From the NCBI GenBank assembly GCA_017480525.1, contig JAFVAM010000059.1:1-49395 (forward strand): a DNA stretch of 49,395 nt, written 5' to 3'. Below the pieces are notes generated by a model. That model was not told the origin of the DNA, ran no database searches, and was given only the letters and a program-made list of their open reading frames with translations. This document shows, piece by piece, positions 35,253 through 45,927 of the stretch; position 1 is the first letter of the stretch; each line of letters begins with the position of its first letter. Origin of the DNA: Bacteroidales bacterium (GTDB lineage Bacteria; Bacteroidota; Bacteroidia; Bacteroidales; P3). The translations under genes were made by a program, and so were the position numbers.

Positions 35253-37738
35253 AAGCCTCCGAAATAGCCTCCGTCGTCCGCGCCACCGACGCCCTCGTCG
35301 CCCGTCCCGACGACGACATCCTCCACCTCCTCACCGACAGCCGCACCCTCGCCGAGGCCCACGGCACCCTCTTCTTCGCCATCCCCACCAAGCGCAACTC
35401 CGGCTGCCGCTATATCGACAGCCTCTACCGGGCCGGAGTGCGCAACTTCGTGGTGCCTGCCGACTGCGACACCGTCCCCGCCGATGCCAACGTCTGGCAT
35501 GTCGGCGATGTCCTCGACGCCCTCCAGCGCCTCGCCGCGCACCACCGCCGCCAGTTCGCCATCCCCGTCGTCGGCATCACGGGTTCCAACGGCAAGACCA
35601 TCGTCAAGGACTGGCTCGTCCAGCTCCTCAGCCCCGACCGCCGCCTCGCGGCCAGCCCCAAGAGCTACAACTCGCAGATTGGCGTCCCCCTCTCGGTGTG
35701 GCAGATGGACGAGAGCCACGAGCTGGCACTCTTCGAGGCAGGCATCTCCGAAACCGGCGAGATGGCGCGCCTCCAGCGCATCATCCAGCCCACCATAGGC
35801 ATCTTCACCAACATAGGCCAAGCCCACGACGAAAACTTCCTCACCCGCCAGCAGAAAGTGGCCGAGAAACTGCAGCTCTTCACCCACTGCGACGTACTCA
35901 TCTACTCCACCGACCACAAGGACATCCATTCCGTCCTCTCCGACATCGAGGCCTTCCGCCATATCAACCGCTTCACATGGGGTTCCGCGCCCGAGAACGA
36001 ACTGCAGCTCCTCGCCGTCAGCGTCGGCGACCGCTCCTCCACCCTCTCCCTCCGCTTCCACGACCGCCCCTTCTCCGTCGACATCCCCTTCGTCGACCGT
36101 GCCTCGCAGGAGAACGTCATGCACTGCATAGCATTCCTCCTCCACCTCGGCGTCGACCCCGCCGTCGTCGCCAAACGCTGCGCGCTCCTCACTCCCGTGG
36201 AGATGCGCCTCGAGATGAACGAAGGCATCAACAACTGCCTCCTCATCAACGACAGCTACTCCCTCGACCTCAACTCCCTCTCCATAGCCCTCGACTTCCT
36301 CCAGCACGAACACCAGCACTTCAACAAGACCATCATCATCAGCGACTTCCTGCAGACCGGCATGGCCGACAGCGACCTCTACGCCCAGGTGGCGCAGCTC
36401 CTGGCGCAGCGCGGCGTCAGCCGCGTCATAGGCATCGGCCCCGCCCTCTGCCACAACAAGGAGGCCTTCGCCGCCCTCCGGGCCGACTTCTTCCCCTCCA
36501 CAGAACTCTTCCTCCGCGACTACGACCTCAACAGCTTCCACAGCGAGGCCATCCTCCTCAAAGGCGCCCGCTTCTTCGAGTTCGAACGCGTGGCCAAACT
36601 CCTCCAGCGCAAGTCGCACGAAACCATCATGGAGGTCAACCTCGACGCCATGATCCACAACCTCAACTACTACCGCTCGCGCATTGCCCCCACCACCAAA
36701 CTCATGGCCATGGTCAAGGCCGCCTCCTACGGCGCCGGCACGGTGGAGGTAGCCAACGCCCTGCAGTTCAACCATGTCGACTATCTCACCGTGGCCTACG
36801 CCGACGAAGGCGTGGAACTCCGGCGCCACGGCATACGCCTCCCCATCATGGTCATGAACCCCGAAGAGGCCTCCTTCGACGACATCATCAAATACCACCT
36901 CGAACCCGACATCTACTCCTTCCGCATCCTCGACCTCTTCTCGCGGCGCGTGGCACTCTTCGGCGAGCGCATGGCCATCCATGTGGAGTTCGACACCGGC
37001 ATGCACCGCCTCGGCTTCTGCGGCGACGACATCACTGCCCTCGCCGCCCGCCTCAACGGCCTCACCGAGACCCTCGAAGTGCGCAGCATCTTCTCCCACC
37101 TCGCCTGCAGCGAGGACCCCGCCATGGACGACTTCACACGCGGCCAGATCGTCCGCTTCCGCTCCTGGAGCCAGGCCCTCGACGACGCCATCCACCACTC
37201 CCACCGCATCCTCCACCACATCCTCAACTCCTCAGGCATCACCCGCTTTCCCGAAGCCCAGATGGACATGGTGCGCCTCGGCATAGGGCTCTACGGCATC
37301 GCCCCCGAGGCCGCCGTGCAGAGCCAGCTGAGGCAGGTGTCGCGCCTCGTGACGCGCATCTCCCAGATCAAACCCATCCCCCAAGGGGAGAGCGTGGGCT
37401 ACAACCGACGCTGGATAGCCCAGCGCCCCTCGCGCATAGCCATCGTCCCCATAGGCTACGCCGACGGCCTCTCGCGCCACCTCGGCTACTGCCACGGCCA
37501 CGTCGGCATCAACGGCTGCGAGGTCCCCATCGTCGGAAGCATCTGCATGGACATGTGCTTCGTCGACGTCACCGACCTCTGCGTCCCCGGCGGCCCCGGC
37601 TGCGAGGAGGGCGACGCCGTGGTGGTCTTCGGCGAGGGCGACCTCCTGCAGCGCAACGCCGAGGCCGCCGGCACCATCCCCTACGAGATGCTCACCGCCG
37701 TCTCCCCGCGCGTCAAGCGCGTCTACTTCCAGGAGTGA
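35249..37738 (+). CDS. Bifunctional MurF-type ligase / alanine racemase fusion
   Basis: An 829-residue fusion typical of Bacteroidota. Residues 1 to about 455 form a Mur ligase domain: TDSRTLAEAHGTLFFAIPTK, the ATP loop GITGSNGKTIVKDW, SPKSYNSQIGVPLSVWQM, LFEAGISETGEM and LINDSYSLDLNSL. The rest is a PLP alanine racemase: EVNLDAMIHNLNYY, the PLP lysine in AMVKAASYGAG, VEFDTGMHRLGF, SSGITRFPEAQMDMVRLGIG, the catalytic Tyr region ESVGYNRRW, and PIGYADGL. It would make D-alanine and add D-Ala-D-Ala to the muropeptide. A separate MurF lies at 43.8 kb, so the ligase half may be redundant or structural. The start overlaps the DUF2851 stop (ATGA). Confidence 0.95.
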   Translation: MKASEIASVVRATDALVARPDDDILHLLTDSRTLAEAHGTLFFAIPTKRNSGCRYIDSLYRAGVRNFVVPADCDTVPADANVWHVGDVLDALQRLAAHHRRQFAIPVVGITGSNGKTIVKDWLVQLLSPDRRLAASPKSYNSQIGVPLSVWQMDESHELALFEAGISETGEMARLQRIIQPTIGIFTNIGQAHDENFLTRQQKVAEKLQLFTHCDVLIYSTDHKDIHSVLSDIEAFRHINRFTWGSAPENELQLLAVSVGDRSSTLSLRFHDRPFSVDIPFVDRASQENVMHCIAFLLHLGVDPAVVAKRCALLTPVEMRLEMNEGINNCLLINDSYSLDLNSLSIALDFLQHEHQHFNKTIIISDFLQTGMADSDLYAQVAQLLAQRGVSRVIGIGPALCHNKEAFAALRADFFPSTELFLRDYDLNSFHSEAILLKGARFFEFERVAKLLQRKSHETIMEVNLDAMIHNLNYYRSRIAPTTKLMAMVKAASYGAGTVEVANALQFNHVDYLTVAYADEGVELRRHGIRLPIMVMNPEEASFDDIIKYHLEPDIYSFRILDLFSRRVALFGERMAIHVEFDTGMHRLGFCGDDITALAARLNGLTETLEVRSIFSHLACSEDPAMDDFTRGQIVRFRSWSQALDDAIHHSHRILHHILNSSGITRFPEAQMDMVRLGIGLYGIAPEAAVQSQLRQVSRLVTRISQIKPIPQGESVGYNRRWIAQRPSRIAIVPIGYADGLSRHLGYCHGHVGINGCEVPIVGSICMDMCFVDVTDLCVPGGPGCEEGDAVVVFGEGDLLQRNAEAAGTIPYEMLTAVSPRVKRVYFQE

Positions 37739-38389
37739 CGCCTGCTGCGGCGCCAGCGCCCCGAGGTAGTGGCTCGGCGAGGCGTCGCCCGTGTGGTCGG
37801 CGCAGAAGCCGTAGAGGTGCACCTCTCCGCCGCCCCAGACGGCAGGAATCCGCAGCGCCACACGCCCCTCGCGGCGAAACGCAGGAGCCCCCAGCACAGC
37901 CTCGCCCGTGGCCCCGCAGAGCGCCACGACAAACACCTTGTCGCCCCCCTCGCAGGCCATGTGCAGCGGGTTGCGCCCAAAATCGACCTCCACCTCCACA
38001 CCCTTGTCGTCCAGCGTCATGCGAGGCTCGCCGAAGGCCACGGGCGCCACAGCCCCGTCGGCCACCACGAGGCTCCCGTAGTCCACCCGCAGCGCACCGT
38101 CCTCCATGGAGAAACAGTCCTTGTTGAGGGCCACGAAAAGGTTGCCCTCCGTCATGTGGAGCCGTTGCGAACGCTCCCTGAAACCCTCGCGCAGCGCCTC
38201 CTTGAGTCGCGACGCCATCCTCACAGCCTCGGCGAACCACTGCCGGCGCTCCATCTGCGCCGGGGTGCGCGGGTCGCGCACCTGCTGCGGGCAGGCCCGC
38301 ATGCACCATTTGCCTCGCCACTGATAGCCAATGACCGTGCCCACGCGGCCTCGGAAGCCGCCGTTGATACCTTCCACTTGTTTTGCCAT
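37232..38389 (-). CDS. DUF6266 family protein, open frame running antisense into alr
   Basis: The N-terminal 210 or so residues fit the Bacteroidota DUF6266 family: MAKQVEGINGGFRGRVGTVI, GYQWRGKWCMRACPQQVRDP, ERRQWFAEAVRMASRLKEAL, HMTEGNLFVALNKDCFS and a C-terminal HYLGAL. Function is unknown. The family-like part ends at about nt 37750, next to the convergent MurF-Alr stop codon (37738). No stop codon occurs there, so the frame continues antisense through 500 bp of the racemase to 37232, giving 385 residues. The extra 170 residues are Ala/Val/Asp-rich shadow sequence. Either the stop was lost, or the gene ends as a longer antisense-overlapping protein. The start is secure. Confidence 0.75.
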   Translation of the reverse strand: MAKQVEGINGGFRGRVGTVIGYQWRGKWCMRACPQQVRDPRTPAQMERRQWFAEAVRMASRLKEALREGFRERSQRLHMTEGNLFVALNKDCFSMEDGALRVDYGSLVVADGAVAPVAFGEPRMTLDDKGVEVEVDFGRNPLHMACEGGDKVFVVALCGATGEAVLGAPAFRREGRVALRIPAVWGGGEVHLYGFCADHTGDASPSHYLGALAPQQASLLEVDALDARGDGGEHLVGDGAGGLGVALQEVALAEDHHGVALLAAGAAGDAEVGDVDEAHVHADASDDGDLAAVDADVAVAVAEVAREAVGVAYGDDGYARGALGYPASVVAHALPLGDGFDLGDARHEARHLPQLALHGGLGGDAVEPYAEAHHVHLGFGKAGDA

Positions 38390-38440
38390 GATGTAATTTG
38401 TTTTTCCAGAGTTTATGAATACTTTTTTTTGGGGGGAAAA

Positions 38441-38472
38441 CGTGCGTCCGGGCCTTCGCGTCCCGGACCACG
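38441..38472 (-). promoter_or_regulatory. Hairpin in the DUF6266 leader
   Basis: On the minus strand a CGTG + GTCCGGG stem pairs with CCCGGAC + CACG (one bulge) and is followed by TTTT. It lies 52 bp before the ATG and looks like a terminator or attenuator. A clear TAnnTTTG upstream is missing; TATATTTA near 38480 is the nearest match. Confidence 0.5.
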
Positions 38473-38534
38473 ACTATAAATATAAGCCCAAAACGTGTTA
38501 CCTTGTTTTTTTAACACAAATTTAACATTTTCCC

Positions 38535-38665
38535 CTCCCCTGCCCCCTGCCCTGCCCGTGCCATCCTGCTCCGGCGGCGAGGGAGGGAGGAGGATGGAAC
38601 GGGGATGGCAGGGGGATGGGAAGAGGATGGTGGTGGCCAAAGGGCTGGAAACGCGACGGTTGCCG
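38535..38665 (+). repeat. Dispersed palindromic intergenic element, copy 4
   Basis: A diverged copy: GTGCCATCCTGCTCCGGCGG, a GGGAGGAGGATGG middle, then GATGGGAAGAGGATGGTGG, followed by GACGGTTGCCG. It lies in the 453-bp divergent gap between the DUF6266 gene and lon. The rest of that gap holds leader sequences only, and I find no clear TAnnTTTG for lon. Confidence 0.6.
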
Positions 38666-38842
38666 TTTTCGGCAAAAAAGGCGTCGGCGAGGGTGCGCTG
38701 GCACGCTTTTTGTAGTATAAATATATTTAGTGTGCAGATTGTGGGCGGAGGATGAAACATTTTTGCCGAAAGTGCGTTTATATTACGATAGTGTGTCAGA
38801 AAAAGAGAGTGCGATTTTAAAAAAAAAGAGAAAAAGCCAGAT

Positions 38843-41394
<2,552 letters not shown>

Positions 41395-41398
<4 letters not shown>

Positions 41399-42924
41399 CT
41401 ATGAACCGAAGATATACGACAAGCAAAAGCAAAGGGTTGCGGCTCCTGCTGCCGGCCATGACGATGCTCCTCGCCGTGGCGGCAGGCCCGAATGCCGCTG
41501 CACAGGGGTCGGCCTTCGTGGCCAACCAGCAGCGCATGGCCATCCTGCCGGGCAACGTGAAGAACGTGTCGATGGTCGACAACGAACTCTACTGCTACAC
41601 CTCCGGCGTGATGCTCCAGGCGCAGCGCAGCGGCGAGCAGCTGCTGGGCTTCTGGGCCGACACCGCCTTCGTGCGGCTGCACGAGGGGGTGGAATACGTG
41701 GTGCGACAGCCGAAGAGCGGCGACATCTATTTCACCGCGCGCGACGCCAAGGGACGCTCCTTCCTCTACTGCTGCAGCGGTTTCCGCAGCAAGGACGAGA
41801 GCGTCAAGCCTGTGCGCCTCGGCGGCGGATGGTTCAACAAGGGCATGACCGTGGAGCATCCCACCTTCACGACCGACGGCAAACTGATGATTTTCGCCTC
41901 TGCCGACACCAAGCGCAGCGAGGGGGGCTACGACCTGTGGTATGCGCTGCACGACGGCAAACGCTGGGGCAAGCCCATGAACCTCGGCAACCGTGTGAAC
42001 ACCCGCGCCGACGAGGTGACGCCGACCATCTATCACGACTGCCTGCTCTTCGCCTCCAACGGCCACAGCGAGGACCACGGCAGACTCAACCTCTACTCCA
42101 CACGCCTCATCTCGGACCACGTCATCGGCGACACGGTGGGGATGCTGCAGATCGGGCGCTGCCGAGTGCAGCGGCTGCCGTCGCCGCTCAACGCCGACGA
42201 CGCCGACGACTTCGACCTGGCCTTCGACACAATGAACTCCTGCGGCTACTGGGTGTCGCACCGCATCGCCACGGAGACCGACTCGCAGATCTACTCCTTC
42301 TCCGGCACCCTGGACGGCGTGTTGCTGTGGGGAACGGTGAGGGACAAGTACGACCACGCCCTGGAGGGCGTCAAGGTGGTGGCCCGGCAGGGCGACACCG
42401 TGGCCTGCGTCACCCACACCGATGCCGACGGCCAGTACAGGGTCTACCTCAAGTGCGACCAATACTACGACCTGAGCTATCAGCTGGACAACTACTTCAC
42501 CGCCTTCGAGAGCGTCAACACCGCCAAGGACGAGGAGGAATACCTCATCAGCGAGGCACGGCAGGACGTGCGGCTCGACCGCCTGCCCATCGGGCAGCGC
42601 ATCTTCTTCGAGGACATCTTCGGCCCCAACGTCGACGTGGAGCTCAGCGAGCGCGGCATCGAGCTGCTGGCTCCTCTGGTGCAGTTCCTCAACAACAACC
42701 CCACCATGCAGGTGGAGATGACCCTCGTCAACGACCTGACGAACAACAAAAACTTCAACGCCCTGCTGACCGACGAGCGCATCCTGTCGCTCGAAAGCCA
42801 TCTCTATCCGCTGCTGCCGCCAACAGTCAAAATCAGCGTGGAGAACGGATGCCTGGGGCGCGACGGATGCAGCAATGCCAGCGGAACGTCGCGTTTAACC
42901 GTGGTGATAAACAACAAGTTGTAA
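41395..42924 (+). CDS. PorE-like envelope protein: PD40 propeller, CarboxypepD_reg-like, OmpA-like
   Basis: A 509-residue exported protein. The signal peptide (LLLPAMTMLLAVAAGPNAAAQ) is followed by PD40/WD40-like blades (HPTFTTDGKLMIFASADTKR, GGYDLWYALHDGKRWGKPMN, DEVTPTIYHDCLLFASNGHS). A carboxypeptidase-regulatory-like domain follows (GTVRDKYDHALEGVKVVARQ, HTDADGQYRVYLK), then a C-terminal OmpA-like domain (IFFEDIFGPNVDVELSERGI, VQFLNNNPTMQVEMTL, LLTDERILSLESHL). This order matches PorE of the type IX secretion system, which ties the machine to peptidoglycan, but the N-terminal TPR region of PorE is missing. It is coupled to lon by an ATGA overlap; a second ATG at 41401 is possible. Confidence 0.85.
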
Positions 42925-42940
42925 TTTTTTTCAAAAAAAA

Positions 42941-42972
42941 TTTGGTCAGTTCGTAAAAAGTGTGTACTTTTG
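42941..42972 (+). promoter_or_regulatory. Promoter of tRNA-Pro
   Basis: TTTG at 42941-42944 and TACTTTTG at 42965-42972 with a 20-bp spacer, 47 bp before the tRNA. Confidence 0.85.
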
Positions 42973-43019
42973 CACCCGATTTCGAGAGACAAAAAGAGAC
43001 AGAAATCACCAAGATTGTT

Positions 43020-43093
43020 CGGGGTGTGGCGCAGTTGGCTAGCGCACTTGCATGGGGTGCAAGGGGTCGAAAGTTCGAGTCTTTTCACCCCGA
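43020..43093 (+). tRNA. tRNA-Pro (anticodon GGG)
   Basis: The cloverleaf folds by eye: acceptor CGGGGTG / CACCCCG with discriminator A, D stem GCGC / GCGC, anticodon stem CTTGC / GCAAG around the loop ATGGGGT (anticodon GGG), and T stem GAAAG / CTTTT around TTCGAGT. The 3' CCA is not encoded. It reads proline codons CCC and CCU. It has its own promoter and terminator. Confidence 0.95.
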
Positions 43094-43103
43094 CAATTTT
43101 AAA

Positions 43104-43143
43104 GAAAAGCCTGGTTTCGACCAGGCTTTTCTGTTTTGTTTTC
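43104..43143 (+). terminator. Terminator of tRNA-Pro
   Basis: A 12-bp stem GAAAAGCCTGGT / ACCAGGCTTTTC with a TTCG-type tetraloop is followed by TGTTTTGTTTTC. Confidence 0.95.
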
Positions 43144-43185
43144 TGGTGTGCAAATCCACCTCTGAACCGCGCGCGTGGTTCAGAG

Positions 43186-43238
43186 AAAAGAAAAAAGAAG
43201 CGCCACCGTTTCCCTTTGCGGAAGGGCGGTGGCGCTTC
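43186..43238 (-). terminator. Terminator of the small lipoprotein gene
   Basis: On the minus strand a GAAGCGCCACCG / CGGTGGCGCTTC stem is followed by TTTTTTCTTTT. A second inverted repeat (CTCTGAACC / GGTTCAGAG, 43160-43185) lies just beyond. Confidence 0.9.
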
Positions 43239-43255
43239 GAGATGTTGGAAAAGGG

Positions 43256-43657
43256 CTATTGGCGCGTGAGGGTGGCAGCGGTGCCGGCGTAGGTAAGGGA
43301 GAGCTTGTTGCCATTGACGGTGAAGGGATAGTCGGTGGTGTTGGAGGCATCGAGGGAGTTGGAGACGGAGATGACGCCTGAGGGCTTGGTGTAGGTGTAG
43401 CTGAAGACGGCGGGCATCTCGGAAGCGCTATAGGTGAGATAGCCGGTGAGGTCCTGAAACTTGATGTCCAGTGTGCCGGAACCCACGGGGCCACTCCACT
43501 CGGTGTTGTTGAGCGAGGCGGGAGTCTCGCCGGTGGGCTGCTCGGTGTTGCCGCCGCCACCGTTGTTGCTGCTGGTATCGTCGTCCTTGCTGCAGGCGGC
43601 GAGGGAGATAGTGGCGGCCACGAAGAGCATGGCCAGGATGCGTTTTGCGTGTTTCAT
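43256..43657 (-). CDS. Small lipoprotein with lipocalin-like beta domain
   Basis: A 133-residue lipoprotein: signal MKHAKRILAMLFVAATISLA with lipobox LAAC, then a Ser/Asn/Gly-rich linker (SSNNGGGGNTEQ) and a beta-rich domain. NNTEWSGPVGSGTLDIKFQD and the terminal FTVNGNKLSLTYAGTAATLT follow the pattern of Bacteroidota lipocalin-like domains (W.G at the start, GN.L.L near the end). Function is unknown. It has its own terminator downstream, and it is separated from the upstream murF gene by another terminator. Confidence 0.8.
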   Translation of the reverse strand: MKHAKRILAMLFVAATISLAACSKDDDTSSNNGGGGNTEQPTGETPASLNNTEWSGPVGSGTLDIKFQDLTGYLTYSASEMPAVFSYTYTKPSGVISVSNSLDASNTTDYPFTVNGNKLSLTYAGTAATLTRQ

Positions 43658-43712
43658 TGTTGTTGTTTTTTAGGGTTAATTATTAATCATCTAACTTATA
43701 ATATATAGACGC

Positions 43713-43752
43713 AAAAAATCCCCCCGAAACTACAGCCGGAGGGATTTTTTTC
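43713..43752 (-). terminator. Terminator of murF
   Basis: On the minus strand an AAAAAATCCCTCCGG arm pairs with a TCGGGGGGATTTTTT arm, ending in a T run. It lies 26 bp after the murF stop. Confidence 0.85.
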
Positions 43753-43778
43753 TTCAGGGGATGCGGTGTTTTTTTCTT

Positions 43779-45260
43779 TCAGAGGAGTTTCTCGAGGGTC
43801 CAAAGGCGGTTGGTGTTGGAGCCTTTGACGAGGATGGTGGCGCCGAGGATGGGGTTGGCCTTCAGCCACCGGGCCACGGCGTCGGTGTCGGGGACGAGGA
43901 GCATGTTCGAAGGAAGGCTAATGGCGTTGAACTCCGGCCCCACAAGGAGGACGCGGTCGAGACGGCTGGAGGCGAGGAGGTCGACGAGGCGCTGGTGTTC
44001 GTGACGCTCGTCGCGGCCAAGTTCGTGCATGCCGCCGATGATGGCCAGTCTCTCGCTCTTGCCCCTCTCCGAAGGAGAAGGGTTGCCACGCCGATCGGTA
44101 TCGGGTTCGCAGGATGCCCCTTCCTTCCGGATAGGGGCCGGGGGGAGGCTTGCGAACGCTTTGACGGCGGCTTCCATGGAGGAGGGGTTGGCATTGTAGC
44201 AGTCGAGGTAGAGGCGGTTGCCACGGGCGGTCTCGCGATATTCGGAGCGCTGGTTGGAGGGGGTATAGGCCTCGATGGCTTCCTTGATGTCGAACGGCTC
44301 TACGCCGAAGCGAAGACCTACGGCCACGGCGGCCATGCAGTTGTCGAAATTGTAGTTGCCGAGGAGGTGGGTGTGGACGTTGTAGACGCTGTCGTCCACT
44401 TCGAAATAGAAGTGGAGGTAGGGGTTGCAGTCCACGAGGGTGCCGCGGATGTCGGCTTCGAGGCTGCTGCCGTAGGTGAGGAGGGCGAGGGGCGTCTTCT
44501 CGATGGCGGCGGGCACGAAGGCGGGGTTGTCGGGCTGGTAGGCCGGGATGAAGGAACGCAGGCCGGGGATGGTGGCGAGGTGTCCGGCTTCGTGCATGAG
44601 GCGTAGGTTGTCGGCGTTGACGAAGGCTGTGGGGGTACGAGTGAGGCGCAACCCCTTGCCGGCAAGGTAGCGGTAGAGTTCGGTCTTGGTCTGCACGACG
44701 CCCTCGAAGGAGCCGAAACCCTCGAGGTGGGCGCGGCCCACATTGGTGATGAGGCCGCAGTCGGGGTCGGCGATACGGCAGAGGAACTCAATCTCGCCGG
44801 GGTGGCTGGCACCCATCTCGACGATGGCAATCTCGGCATCGGCGGGGATGTCGAGGAGCGTGAGAGGGACGCCGAGGTGGTTGTTGAAGTTGCCACGGGT
44901 GGCGGAGGTGCGATAGCGTCGGGCGAGGACAGCGTGGACAAGTTCCTTGGTGGTGGTCTTGCCGTTGGTCCCGGTGATGCCCACCACAGGGATGTCGAGG
45001 TGGCGGCGGTGGTGGCGCGCCAACTCCTGTAGGGTGGCCAGCACGTCGGGCACGAGGATGCAGCGGTCGTCGACCCGATAGCGTTCGTCGCTGACGACGC
45101 AGAGAGCGGCGCCCTGCCCGAGAGCCTGCGAGGCGAAGGTGTTGCCGTCGAAATGCTCGCCCTTGAGGGCGAAGAAGAGACATCCGGGGACGATGGTCCG
45201 CGAGTCGGTGGTGACACGGCGCGAGCGGAGGTATGTTTCGTAGAGTTGTTCTATCATCAT
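43779..45260 (-). CDS. murF: UDP-N-acetylmuramoyl-tripeptide:D-Ala-D-Ala ligase MurF
   Basis: Adds D-Ala-D-Ala to UDP-MurNAc-tripeptide, the last cytosolic step of muropeptide assembly. The protein of about 493 residues has VTTDSRTIVPGCLFFALKGE, the ATP loop GITGTNGKTTTKE, RGNFNNHLGVPLTLL, IVEMGASHPGEIE, ITNVGRAHLEGFGS, LGNYNFDNCMAA, DCYNANPSSMEAA and LAIIGGMHELG. About 30 residues that do not fit the family sit between SLPPAPIRK and SERLAIIGGM (nt 44058-44148). At DNA level this is a pair of GC-rich palindromes; see findings. The start at 45260 (MMIEQLYE) fits the family, with an alternative ATG at 45278. It lies 28 bp after the TetR gene, probably in one operon. Confidence 0.94.
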   Translation of the reverse strand: MMIEQLYETYLRSRRVTTDSRTIVPGCLFFALKGEHFDGNTFASQALGQGAALCVVSDERYRVDDRCILVPDVLATLQELARHHRRHLDIPVVGITGTNGKTTTKELVHAVLARRYRTSATRGNFNNHLGVPLTLLDIPADAEIAIVEMGASHPGEIEFLCRIADPDCGLITNVGRAHLEGFGSFEGVVQTKTELYRYLAGKGLRLTRTPTAFVNADNLRLMHEAGHLATIPGLRSFIPAYQPDNPAFVPAAIEKTPLALLTYGSSLEADIRGTLVDCNPYLHFYFEVDDSVYNVHTHLLGNYNFDNCMAAVAVGLRFGVEPFDIKEAIEAYTPSNQRSEYRETARGNRLYLDCYNANPSSMEAAVKAFASLPPAPIRKEGASCEPDTDRRGNPSPSERGKSERLAIIGGMHELGRDERHEHQRLVDLLASSRLDRVLLVGPEFNAISLPSNMLLVPDTDAVARWLKANPILGATILVKGSNTNRLWTLEKLL

Positions 45261-45288
45261 GCCACAAATAACGCGCATGTGATTTTTT

Positions 45289-45921
45289 TTATTGTGCCGA
45301 GGGCGATATTTTCAGGCCTTCGGACAGGAGGGTACACACCTCGCGACGACGGCGGTCGAGGTAGTCGGAGGAAGTGTCGCCAACGTCCGGTTGCACCAAC
45401 ATGGGCTGGGCAATATGGGAAAAGACCACGAGGGAGATGATGTCGAGATAGTAGTCCAGCGGTTCCACACGGCGCACCTCGCCACGCTCGGCGGCACGGC
45501 GCAGGGCGGCACTGAAGCGGACGAAAAAGTCGTGGCGCAGGAGGTTGCGTTCCAGCGTGTCGCGCATAAGGAGGGCACGTTCGCGATTGAGCACCAATTC
45601 GTTGAGGAAGAAGACGGGCAGTTGGGGACAGTCGGCGAGGATGTCGAAATAGGTGTCGACGATGTGGCGCACGATGGCGAAAATATCATCCTCGTCGGCG
45701 ATGGGGGCCTGGAGACGAGCGAGGAGGCCGTTGAGTTTGGCGACAAAGACCGTCTGGAAAAGGTTCTCCTTGGTACGGAAATAGTAGTGCACCAAGGCCT
45801 GGTTGCACCCTGCCTCGCGGGCGATGTCGGTGGTGGAGACGGCGTTGAAACCACGCTCGGTGAAGAGGTGCTCGGCAGCGGCGAGGATGTGGCATTCGGT
45901 GGCGTTGGTCTTGGTTTCCAT
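45289..45921 (-). CDS. TetR family transcriptional regulator
   Basis: A 210-residue one-component regulator. The N-terminal helix-turn-helix reads ILAAAEHLFTERGFNAVSTT, DIAREAGCNQALVHYYFRTK, ENLFQTVF, a textbook TetR DNA-binding domain. The C-terminal ligand-binding domain (DIFAIVRHIVDTYFDIL, LIMRD-like ALLMRDTLERN) is not diagnostic for a ligand. It lies 6 bp after the activase-type gene and 28 bp before murF. The most likely target is its own operon, which would tie it to the radical or ATP-driven enzyme system upstream; that is inferred from position. Confidence 0.93.
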   Translation of the reverse strand: METKTNATECHILAAAEHLFTERGFNAVSTTDIAREAGCNQALVHYYFRTKENLFQTVFVAKLNGLLARLQAPIADEDDIFAIVRHIVDTYFDILADCPQLPVFFLNELVLNRERALLMRDTLERNLLRHDFFVRFSAALRRAAERGEVRRVEPLDYYLDIISLVVFSHIAQPMLVQPDVGDTSSDYLDRRRREVCTLLSEGLKISPSAQ

Positions 45922-45927
45922 GTCGGT

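Noticed and set aside
35174..37219. 681-codon minus-strand open frame opposite MurF-Alr
   Set aside because: Same codon-bias shadow effect; the plus strand encodes all conserved motifs of the fusion enzyme.
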